Positions 55,414 through 64,000 of a stretch of 64,000 nucleotides of DNA are shown here, in pieces. The notes below the pieces were generated by a model. The model did no database searches. It was not told the DNA's origin and saw only the letters and a program-made list of their open reading frames with translations. Location of the stretch: NCBI RefSeq assembly GCF_042453785.1, contig NC_091669.1, positions 12,598,501 to 12,662,500 of the forward strand, written 5' to 3'. This DNA comes from Malus domestica (Eukaryota > Streptophyta > Magnoliopsida > Rosales > Rosaceae). The number at the start of each line of letters is the position of its first letter. Within the stretch, counting starts at the first letter, position 1. A program made the position numbers and the translations under genes.

Positions 55414-56461
55414 TCTCTAAGATCTAGGCAACTAGATTCACCAAATAAGAAAACCCTATTTGAATTCAATTGATTTCAAAAGAAACAACAACAAAAATCA
55501 TCGAGAGAGAAAACTCACAGAGAAGGGATTGACTATGTCTTCTTCTGCAAAAGGGTTAGTACTGTAACGACCAACCATGGGAGAGAGATTTGAGCGCCCA
55601 AAGAATCTTGGTTTTTTCTAGAAAACCTCGTTGTAAGGATATATTAGTATTTTCATATTAAGTTTTGGTTATAATTATCATACACTTAAAATAGTGGCTA
55701 TAATTCTATATGAGGTTCAAATTTTAGTTTTTTTTTTTTTTTCAAATTTCCCCTAGCGGATCTAATTCCCTTTTCTTACTTTTCTTATTTCTAAGTTCTC
55801 GCATTCCTTACTTATTCCATTTTTGTTAAGTAAACATGCCCTTAGAATCTAACTACATATTTAAAGTCACTCATTATTACAGTTTAGTACTATTCTTCTT
55901 CACTTGTAACTAAAATGTCCTAGATTTGATTCTTACCAAACACAAATTTGAAACAAATTATTAGGGAAATTGATATAAATTGGCCATTTTCGTAATCTTG
56001 GTAGCAAAATAAAACAAATTGGCCACGCAAACTCCATGCACAAAAGTGAAATGACAAAAATATCCATATTTAAATTGTAAAAACTTATATCTCATTACGT
56101 CATTTTCTGATTTCAAATGAGAGCTTTGAGCTCTGAATTTTTGGGTTGAGCTCAGATTTGTGAGCATATCATGTGCATATCGTGTACATGTAATGTACAT
56201 ACAGTGTATATAATGCGTATTTTTAACTTGTTCACACAAAAACAAGATTTCTTCTCCATCACTACCAATTTCTCCTTCTCCGTTATCGATCCCACCGCCC
56301 CTTCTGCTGACCTGCCATCCCCGATGCTCTGCGATTTTGCATCCCCTTCAATCCCACCACTAACCCAGCCCTATGTCTCCCGACACCTCCTTCCCCACCC
56401 TAATCTCCTCTGCGTCCAGGACTTGGTAACTCTCGACACCTCTGAAACCTCAAGGTTCAAG
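55414..56461. other. Intergenic stretch without a recognised gene
   Basis: An S1-like SINE fragment lies at 55865-55965 (TTCACTTGTAACTAAAATG, ATTTGATTC, GAAACAAATTATTAG). A frame at 56171-56464 is proline- and serine-rich but has no family features. Confidence 0.4.
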
Positions 56462-57325
56462 TAGGGATGGGCAAATACCCATTGGTTATGTGTAATCACG
56501 GTTACCCCCCCCATTTAAATTTCACAGTTACGGTTATAGGTAACTGTTTAGATAAATAAACGATTATGGGTATAACCCTTTACCCGTGAGATTTAAATGG
56601 GTGGTTATCGGTATTAATTGCGATTATAAACGGGTAACCGTTTATCTATTTATTTTATATATGTAAAATTAACACAAACCATGTTCCCTATCGGACAAAA
56701 CTTAGATCACTGCTATTGACTATAGTGCATGATTTTTGTAGCTACTATAATATAGTTTTCCTTAACCATTTTAAATTTCATGGTCCATTATATATATATA
56801 TATATAATGTTAATACTTTGCATTCTGGTTTAAATAATCCAAGAATACTGTCTTCTTAACAGTTTTCGTAACCCAACAATACTTAGCAAATTTTATATTA
56901 CCTTCATTGATAACAATTAAAAATATTGTTAGTAAACTATTATTTCAATTATTGGAATGGTACAAGGACTTCAAAAATTAAAATACGGAAATGTATGATG
57001 AATGTACCTATGACGGTGTTTAATTGTCATAAAAAGAAAATTATGACAAACTTTTCTTTTTTAATTTTCAAGTTGTTAAAAAAACATGTAGAAGGGTGAA
57101 AAAGGGGTAAAGGGTAAAAGAGAAATGATTAACGGGTTTAAAAAGGGTAAATGAGTAAACAATTATGGTTAAATGTGTACGCATGTATGAGTATGGTTAA
57201 CCGTTTAAAAACAGTTATGGATATGGGTATAACCGTTTAGGCAATTACCCAACGGGTAAACGGTAATGCAAGTTTGAGCATAAACGGTTATGGATAAATA
57301 ACCGCGGTTATTTATCAACGATTAA
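56462..57325. mobile_element. hAT-like element, right end lost
   Basis: The left end TAGGGATGGGCAAATACCC is a typical hAT terminus. The body repeats GGTTA(C/T)GG and GGTAACCG words in both orientations. The mirror right terminus (complement of TAGGGATGGGCA) was not found, so the element appears truncated near 57325, or its end has decayed. Confidence 0.5.
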
Positions 57326-57429
57326 GTAATAATCTAATCACTAACTTCCTCCATGTCATTTAGTTTACAAATTAAGGCTCTCTAGTATTACTCTTTTCGA
57401 AAATGTTATGGAAATAATTTAGAAAAGAA

Positions 57430-57675
57430 ACTTTGAAAGGTTTGTGGAAAATCATTCGAATAGTGGAAGAAGTGGGGAGACATGCTTGCTTGTTCACTTC
57501 TCTTCATTGGAATTAGATTCCTAGGTCTGCAAACAAAGCAGCTCATGCGGCTGCATTGTTGGCGATTCAGGACTGTACTTATCTTATCCTTTTGTTAGGA
57601 GTCTCTTTGTATTTTCTTCTCTATGCTGCTTTGTTAATGGAATTCCTCTTGACCAAAAAAAAAAAAAAGAAAAGA
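57430..57675 (+). mobile_element. LINE 3' end fragment with poly(A)
   Basis: The translation around 57510-57570 reads IPRSANKAAHAAALLAIQD, which is the C-terminal RNase-H-like tail of plant L1-type LINEs. A stop (TAG) stands just before it where a tryptophan is usual. After the stop codon region comes an A-rich tail (57654-57684). Only the last part of ORF2 is present, as expected of 5'-truncated LINE insertions. The 5' limit is approximate. From 57690 to 58163 nothing further is recognised. Confidence 0.6.
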
Positions 57676-58163
57676 AAAGAAAAAAGAACCCAAATGATCC
57701 ACCATATTCACAAGCGCTTTAATGGCATAATGATCTTTCAATGTTTCTACCACGTTGCACTCTGCACAACAAGAGGATTTTTGTTTAATTTTACAAAAGG
57801 TATTAAGGATAGAAAGAATTAGCATTACAAAACTCTGACCGCTAGGAACCCGAACAACTCACATTTCTTTCTGGTCATCATGAATCTCTTTGAAAACAAA
57901 ACTATTCAATTAGAGATTTTATTTTATAAATGGGTGTGAAGATCTTACATTTTGAATTGGATTTGTGAGGGTAGTTTAGGTAATAAATTTGGGTTTAAAG
58001 AGATATTAATTTTTTAATAAAAAATAATATGAGTGTAGAGAGTAAGTTGGGTGTAGAAGATGAAACATAAGTCCAAATAAAATTTCCCTTAAGAAAATGG
58101 CTCATTTCTGCCAATTTCCCTTTAATAAAATGAACTGTATGAGTCACGTCATATTATAACATA

Positions 58164-58659
58164 GGGTAAAGTGCCGATTTAGCCCCTGAACTATCATCTC
58201 AGTGAAAATTAGGTATCTGAATTATTTTTCGGTAAAATAAGTTCCTAAATTCATTAAAAATTGCTAATTTCATCCCTACTATTATATTGAAAGCTATTTT
58301 ATCCAATTTTTCGTCAACTTAAATCACTTGACACGCTTTAAAATGTAATACCGACCTTTAGTTTCTCACCTGTAAACCCTTAACATTTCACATAGGTTGT
58401 GAATCTAACTCTAATTTACCCTCTAAAGTTAACTCCATACACTATTTTTTAATGAAAAATTACCGATATACCCTCCAATATGTATCACATGCAAGTAACG
58501 TGACTTAAATTGATGGAAAATTGAATATAGTAACTTCGAATCTAATATTAGGGATATAATTGGCAGATTTTATAATTCAAGGGCTGATTCTTCTAAAAAA
58601 TGGTTTAGGAACTTAATTTTCACTGAAGTGATAATTCATAGACTAAATAGGCAATTACC
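58164..58659. mobile_element. Mutator-type MITE, 496 bp
   Basis: Long imperfect inverted ends: GGGTAAAGTGCCGATTTAGC with CCCTGAACTATCATC on the left, and the complement of GGTAATTGCCTATTTAGTC with TATGAATTATCAC on the right; both continue with TCAGTGAAAATTA. A perfect 9-bp duplication TATAACATA flanks it (58155-58163, 58660-58668). No coding capacity. Confidence 0.88.
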
Positions 58660-58668
58660 TATAACATA

Positions 58669-59493
58669 ATACACGTTTGCGCCTTTGCAGTGATCTATAT
58701 GTCTAGGAGTATACTTTCTCGCTGTCTTCCCAACTTCTTTCCACCGCACAATGCCGAATTGATCGAAAACTTCAATTGCTTTTCACAATTGTATTGAGAC
58801 TTTCAATTTTCCCAAAATTAATATTCAATTTGCCTTGGCATGAGAAATATATGGAGAAAAAGGGCGTTCTTCGTACACAGATATAATAAATTAAGAAAAT
58901 AGGTGCCTTTGTTCTTCAATTTTTTTAATCAGTCTTGTTCTTCTATTGGATTCCAGAGAAAGACACAATTAGTAGGATTAACTGATATTAGTCATCCATT
59001 CAGGCATCCATCAAACGAATCCACACGGTGCCCAAAAAAAAAAACAATCATAAGAAACCACACAACATCCATGTGAAGTTCTTTTTTTTTTCGTGACTTC
59101 ACAGAAGAGGGGAGAAGACGGCAAGAGAGAAGGGTGGGGAGAACGGCAGCGAGGCACATAGTGATATGGTGTGAAGGCAATCTCAAACTAAATCTGATTT
59201 GGATGGATTAAATTATGTTAGATTAACCAAATGATTAAATTTTGTTTAAATGTACGTAAATGCACAAATGGTAAATATAGAGACTCGGAATCCATTCCGT
59301 TATTTTGAAATATTACAATATTAAGCTTAGTATCATGCATAAGATTCAAATTCAAACTACATGCCTATTATTGTAATAGCATTAACATGGGATATAGTAT
59401 TTGGCTGACACCATTTTATTATGCATCCCAAGTTAATTGAAAGGCCCCACACATACGAGAAAATAAAGCATTACAAATGCACAAACAAACTGA
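58669..59493. other. Intergenic stretch
   Basis: No gene or repeat is recognised. A minus frame at 58992-59186 has no family features. Confidence 0.4.
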
Positions 59494-59676
59494 GATAATA
59501 CTTAGGTAGGTACTCACTAGTGAGAATTACATATACTCATTTTTTGATTTGGCCCAATTAAAAGACGACATATGTTTCTTGTTTTTAAAACAATAAAACA
59601 TGTGCTGAATTGTTATTAGGCCAAATCTGAAAAGTGAGTATGTAAAATACTCAGTAGTGAGTACCCAAACATTATC
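59494..59676. mobile_element. Foldback MITE just after the JIP23-like stop codon
   Basis: 183 bp. Left end GATAATACTTAGGTAGGTAC then TCACTAGTGAG; the right end, read in reverse, is GATAATGTTTGGGTACTCAC then TACTGAGTATTTTACATAC. The arms pair over about 60 bp. No certain target duplication. It starts 8 bp past the stop codon of the minus-strand gene, so it must form most of that gene's 3' untranslated region. Confidence 0.7.
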
Positions 59677-59684
59677 TAACAAAC

Positions 59685-61386
59685 TTAGGCATGTCCTGAA
59701 GTGGGTTTTGCTTCTTCGGCATGTTCTAAAGTGAGTATTGCCTTAACAATTGGGGAAGTGTCCTTGCCAGTTTCCATGATTGACACGCATCCATTCGATT
59801 TGTGCTTTAGGTTCGCACGAACTGTCCTAAATTCTTTATAGATTTCGTCCCAAGCAGTATCAAAGCCGCCAGCTTTGCGAACCTCTGTATAGACCTGCAA
59901 TTACGTACATATTGCAAGTATTTAAGAGATATCAAATGTGTTTAGCTTCCCTTAATCGTTATTGTACATAATATATATTATTGTTAAGGTTGTTTAGATA
60001 TAAGTCCATACAACTCATACATACCTCATATAAAAACCCACCTATAAATAAGGGTAAAAGACTGTTTACTACCCTCATGTTTCGTGGTTTTCAACATTTA
60101 GTACATCAAGTTTTTTTTTTGTCTCAGATTCATACCTAAAATGTAAATTTTGGGACAGTCTCATACATCCGGTAGTCAAACTGTTAAGTCTCCCGTTAAT
60201 TGTGACGTAACGCCCATGTGGACACTGACTAGGCGCCACGTGTCATCCACATTTTTTTTTCTTACTTCTTCCTTCTTCCTTCTTCTTCTTCTTCCTCCGA
60301 CTGCAACTTTTTTTTTTCCTCCTTCTCCTTCTTCCTTCCTCCTTCTTCCTTCCCCTTCTTCCTTCGTCTTCTTCTTCCTCCGAATCTGAAGAAGTTTTTT
60401 TTTTTCTTTCTTCTTCTTCCTCCTTCTTCCTTCGAAATCTGCCCGGATTCAGTTTTTTTTTTTCTTCTTTCTTCTTCTTTCTTCTTCTTCCTCATTCTTC
60501 CTCATTCTTCCTCTTCTACCTCTTCTTCCTCTTCTTCCTCTTCTTCCTCTGACTGCAACTTTTTTTTTTTGAGAAACTTGAAATAGGTCCAATTTTACAA
60601 GTCTCTTTTGATATGGGTCCAATTTTGTACTTACTTTTGATTTAGCTCCAATTTTGGAGCCTAAAATTGTGTACTTACTTTTGATTTAGCTCCAATTTTG
60701 GACCTATATCAAAAGAGACTTATAAAATTGGACCCATATCAAAGTAGCCCTTTTTTTTTTCTTCCTCTTCTTCTCCTTCTTCCTTCCTCCTTCTTCCTTC
60801 CCATTCTTCTCCTTCTTCTTCTTCATCTTCCTCAAAAAAAAAAAAAAAAAAAAACCTTCATCTTCCCCAGATTCGGAGGAAGGGGAAGGAAGAAGGAGGA
60901 AGGAAGAAGGAGAAGGAGGAAGAAAAAAAAAAGTTGTAGTCGGAGGAAGAAGAAGAAGAAGAAGGAAGAAGAAGGAGGAAGGAGGAAGAAGAAGAAAGAA
61001 GAAAAAAAAAAACTGAATCTGGGCAGATTCGGAGGAAGAAGAAGAAGAAGAAGAAGAAGAGGAAGGAGGAAGGAGGAAGGAGAAGGAAGAAGGAGGAAGA
61101 AGGAGGAAGAAGGAGGAAGAAGAAGAAAAAAAAAAAAAAAAAACTTCCCCAGATTCGGAGGAAAGAGAAGAAGAATGAGAAGGAGAAGGAAGAAGATGGA
61201 AGAAGGGGAAGAAGGGGAAGGAAGAAGGAGGAAGGAAGAATGAGGAGGAAGAAAAAAAAAAGTTGTAGTCGGAGGAAGAAAAAGAAGAAGAAGGAAGAAG
61301 AAGGAGGAAGAAGAAGAAAAAAGAAAAAAGAAAAAAGAAAAAACGAAAAAAAGAAAAAAAGAAAAAACTGAATCTGGGCAGATTCG

Positions 61387-61417
<31 letters not shown>

Positions 61418-63209
61418 GGAGAAGGAGGAAGGAGAAGGAAGAAGAAGAAAAAAAAAACAAAAACTTCCCCAGATTCGGAGGAAGAAGAAGAAGAAGGAGA
61501 AAGAGAAGGAAGAAGGGGAAGAAGGAAGAAGGAGAAGGAGGAAGAAAAAAAAAAGTTGCAGTCGGAGGAAGAAGAAGAAGAAGAAGGAAGAAGAAAGAAG
61601 AAGGAAAAAAAAAACATGGATGACACATGGCGCCCAGTCAGTGTCCACATGGACGCCACGTCACAGTTAACGTGAGACTTAACAGTTTGACTAACGGATG
61701 TATGAGATTGTCCTAAAATTTACACTTTAGGTATGAATCTGAGACGAAAAAAACTTGATGTACTAAATGTTGAAAACCATGAAACATGAGGGTAATAAAC
61801 AGTCTTTTACCCTATAAATAAACATCCAGTAAAAACTCAAAATTTAAATAACTTGCCACATAAGAAAATAAGTAACCTATTAATATAAGTTATTTACAAT
61901 TTATGCCACAACTTTCTATAACTGTTCTCATACAACCATTATTAGCCAACCATTATGGCTAACGTTTTTAGCAATTTCTTTTATCAGTCTAATAATAAAC
62001 TAATATAATTCATTACCGTATCTCTTAACTATATAACTTTAGATAAATTACTTTGCGAACAAAGAAACATATATATAATAGTAAAACATAAATAGTAGGT
62101 AAATTATATTCATACAAAAACAAAATTGTAGATACAAAAACAAAATTAAATAGTAGGTACATTATGACTCCACAAATTTGATACGATAGATAAATTATGG
62201 TAAAAATTTATAGTTGGCCAAAAAAAAATTATAGGTACATTATTTTATTGATAAATATCTTAAAAGATAGACTATTTCACTAAAAAAATATATTTAAATT
62301 GAAAAATGTTGTTAAGATTAAGAAAACTTTCCAAATTAATTCCCCTGTCAAATTAGAAGCAAATTTTATGGAGTGAGAGAAACATGAATCAACCAAATTA
62401 ATTACAAAACGTGGAAATCCTGAATTCTCATATAACATGCAATGCATTTAGAATATTAGTGCCTTTTTTATTTTTTTATTTTTGTAAAATCATTAATCCT
62501 CCTGAAAATCTGCATATGTTTAATTGTGCACATTAAGCATGCAAAAGGGTATTTTAGGCATTCAAAAAATTTAAAATGCGTAAAGTTAAACATAATTAAT
62601 GAATTTGCTTGCGTGGAGTCTAGTCATTGGATTTTATTCGAGTAAAAAAGTTATGTAGGGTTTTATATGAAAGAAATTAAATTTGAGAGGTTAAAGTCAT
62701 ATTTATATTTAAATAATATATTATCGTTAATATATCAAAAAAGAGGCATTAATACTCACCGTGTTGTCATAGCGAATCGTGTTCCATGGGTTGCTCCAAG
62801 ACAACATCCAGTCGCAGTCGTCGCTAACATTATTTAGGCCTCGATACACAACAGCAGCATTGGACCCAGAAGGATCTCCGGCAATTTTGACGTGCAGAAA
62901 CGCACCCCACTGACCATTTGCAATCTGTGGTGGGTATTGGCACGTCTTCCAGATCTCCCCAAACCAATCTTTCTTATAAGCATATCTTATGGTGTCCCCA
63001 GTTGCATTGTAAACAAGGCAGAGTGTGGCGACTCCGTCGCCAGACTGCTCCTTCAGTTTCTCCACATATGTTCGAGCGTTGAGGCTCTTCTCACCGACAT
63101 CTTTCATACTCAATGCCATGCGTGCCCTGTTTAATCTTGTTCTTTGATACTCCGGCATCCTACTCAAAGTTTCATTGTTGATGGCGTCGCCAAAAACGTT
63201 ATCGGCCAT
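59685..63209 (-). CDS. 23 kDa jasmonate-induced protein-like
   Basis: Two exons on minus (63209-62760 and 59894-59685) joined at a GT-AG intron of 2865 bp with phase 0, giving 219 residues. The N-terminus MADNVFGDAINNETLSRMPE and the blocks GDGVATLCLVYNATGDTIRY, GQWGAFLHVKIAGDPSGSNA and CDWMLSWSNPWNTIRYDNT match proteins annotated as 23 kDa jasmonate-induced protein-like in dicots (JIP23 was first described in barley). Biochemical function is unknown. There is no signal peptide or membrane segment, so it is probably cytosolic. Exon 2 ends in a hydrophilic, less conserved tail. The intron houses a MULE. The gene looks intact, but a short last exon far away makes its splicing worth checking. 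Confidence 0.85.
60052..61812. mobile_element. Mutator-like element in the JIP23-like intron
   Basis: Inverted ends of about 200 bp (60052-60250 and 61614-61812), roughly 94% identical by eye, start GGGTAAAAGACTGTTTA on both strands. A perfect 9-bp duplication TATAAATAA flanks it (60043-60051, 61813-61821). The core is not coding: long CTT/GAA tracts with a few unique islands. Reading frames of 180-314 codons across the core translate only the tracts (poly-F/S/L or poly-K/E/R). Confidence 0.92.
60250..61612. repeat. Polypurine/polypyrimidine core of the MULE
   Basis: The plus strand is almost pure pyrimidine at 60250-60560 and 60750-60835, then almost pure purine at 60880-61612. Islands recur: CTTCCCCAGATTCGGAGGAA (three times, about 60857, 61143 and 61465), CTGAATCTGGGCAGATTCGG (61010, 61368) and AGTTGTAGTCGGAGGAAG or the G-to-C variant (three times). 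At 60565-60750 lies an inner inverted repeat, with CAATTTTACAAGTCTCTTTT facing its complement and two direct copies of ACTTACTTTTGATTTAGCTC. Confidence 0.85.
61822..62759. other. Remainder of the JIP23-like intron
   Basis: Very AT-rich, with repeated GTAGGTA(A/C)ATTAT words at 62090-62240 and no coding features. The donor site is at 62754-62759 on the minus strand. Confidence 0.5.
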
Positions 63210-63290
63210 CTCTACACTGAACTTGATTAATTCTCTCTCTCTCTCTCTCTCTCTCGATTTTTCTCTGGTGCATTTTTATAAGAGGTAATG
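63210..63290 (-). promoter_or_regulatory. Leader and TATA box of the JIP23-like gene
   Basis: On minus, CTTATAAAAATGCACC (complement of about 63268-63283) provides a TATA box. It is followed by a GA run (CT on plus, 63235-63255) and then the ATG at 63209, which has CCAG...GAG leader context. Start of transcription near 63245 is inferred. Confidence 0.5.
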
Positions 63291-63408
63291 CATATTTATA
63301 TAATCTCATGAACAAGGATGTTGACCAAAAGGAAAAGTCTGAAATGTCCCTTGAGAAAAGAAAAAGAAATAAAGGTCACGCTCTCATGATGGAGAAATTT
63401 TCAATATA

Positions 63409-63632
63409 ATAGGGAAGAGACCAGTACACTAAGTGTCATAACATAATTTGAGAAAAGTTTAATTGTTTATGTGTCTAACCACTTTCATTATTACACTTAG
63501 TGGAATTTTTTTTTCAATATATCGGGAACACGGTCCAATACACCAAATGTCATAATAAAAGTGGTTATATATAATTTTTTTGGAAGTATCCAACTACTTT
63601 TATTATAAAATTTGGTGTACCAAACCGTGTTG
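63409..63632. repeat. Two adjacent related inverted-repeat elements in the JIP23-like promoter
   Basis: The second (about 63523-63632) has ends ACACGGTCCAATACACCAAA and, in reverse, ACACGGTTTGGTACACCAAA, pairing over about 45 bp. The first (about 63409-63520) starts GGGAAGAGACCAGTACACTA and ends ACACTTAGTGGAAT, and is a diverged relative. They lie 200-420 bp upstream of the ATG. The class is unknown. Confidence 0.55.
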
Positions 63633-63717
63633 CTTACTCAATTGCCTCATAGAAAAAGTGTCTCACTCGAATAGAATAGGCAAACCAAGTGGAGGGAATG
63701 GTTTATTGTTCGGGAAC

Positions 63718-63836
63718 TTTAACGAAAAACTACATTTTTACACTAAAAAGTCAATTCTGGTACTATTCACTTTACCCTTTATTCTGTCTTTATCGTTAAA
63801 ACTCAAAGTTTTCAAGTCATTTTCATTATTTTTCCT
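63718..63836 (+). repeat. Dispersed short repeat, family R, copy 3
   Basis: TTTAACGAAAAACTACATTT, CACTAAAAAGTCAATTCTGG, TACTATTCACTTTACCC and CAAAGTTTTCAAGTCATTTT follow the order of the reverse copy at 34647-34800. It lacks the first 30-40 bp of that copy. No gene is seen from here to the window end. Confidence 0.7.
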
Positions 63837-64000
63837 TTATTTTTTCTTTGTCACTACACTTATTTTATGACATGTGAAGTACCCACTTGAATACTAGTCA
63901 CTTGGAAGTATTTTGTCCACCAATAAGACGGATTGAACTTTTCCCAGGATGTTCAGATGGACAAACAAATGTTAGCATTGGTAAAAGATGATAGACAAAT

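Noticed and set aside
55111-55473. A 120-codon plus frame with hydrophobic stretches
   Set aside because: It lies in the solo LTR and crosses its right boundary and target duplication, so it cannot be an ancestral gene.
55500-55640. Gene-like sequence next to the solo LTR (ATGTCTTCTTCTGC context)
   Set aside because: It looks like a start of an exon, but the frame closes quickly and nothing downstream matches a protein family.
60698-61659. Very long open frames (181-314 codons) on both strands
   Set aside because: They translate only GAA/CTT tracts inside a MULE (runs of K, E, R or of F, S, L). Composition, not coding, keeps them open.
1-64000. CRISPR array, bacterial operon or integron
   Set aside because: The regular repeats here are retrotransposon satellites without unique spacers; introns and plant repeats show the DNA is plant nuclear.

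Overview
This is nuclear DNA of a flowering plant. It is AT-rich, its genes are split by GT-AG introns, and it is packed with plant retrotransposons, SINEs and MITEs. The repeat families, especially a gag-bearing LTR element with an antisense reading frame, resemble ones I recall from apple and pear, so Rosaceae (tribe Maleae) is my best guess. That is recollection, not something the sequence proves.

Layout. Positions 1-17800 are a repeat block: a Mutator-type MITE, a 2.6 kb LTR-like element, a hAT element with a Harbinger MITE inside it, and an older LTR split by a 9.5 kb LTR retrotransposon (6109-15616, target duplication GATTT). Positions 17800-23700 are mostly intergenic, with decayed elements. 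A single-exon BBX32-like B-box gene lies at 23794-24609. A tandemly duplicated MITE and a SINE follow. A 3.9 kb Harbinger element (27694-31582) is inserted in another SINE.

The gene-rich core is 31873-51705. It holds a GT14 glucuronosyltransferase-like gene (minus strand, 4 exons), a chloroplast glutamyl-tRNA reductase-binding protein gene (plus, 9 exons), an F-box/kelch gene (plus, 2 exons) and a membrane-anchored kelch gene (minus, 7 exons). In all of them the exons join in frame at GT-AG sites, and the proteins look intact. The two kelch genes converge.

Positions 51706-59680 are again repeat-rich: a MULE MITE, a solo LTR with a perfect 5-bp target duplication, a hAT fragment, a LINE 3' end, and a further MULE MITE. 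The last gene is a jasmonate-induced-protein-23-like gene (minus, 59685-63209). Its 2.9 kb intron holds a MULE with ~200 bp inverted ends and a GAA/TTC core. A foldback MITE starts 8 bp after its stop codon, and two small inverted-repeat elements lie in its promoter.

The genes do not form one pathway: a light-signalling regulator, a cell-wall glycosyltransferase, a tetrapyrrole-synthesis regulator, a probable ubiquitin-ligase adaptor, a kelch protein of unknown role and a stress-type protein. I found no clear new cellular system. The most unusual items are the antisense reading frame, with its own TATA box, inside the 9.5 kb retrotransposon; that element's palindrome-bearing tandem arrays; and the nested and target-site details of the transposons.
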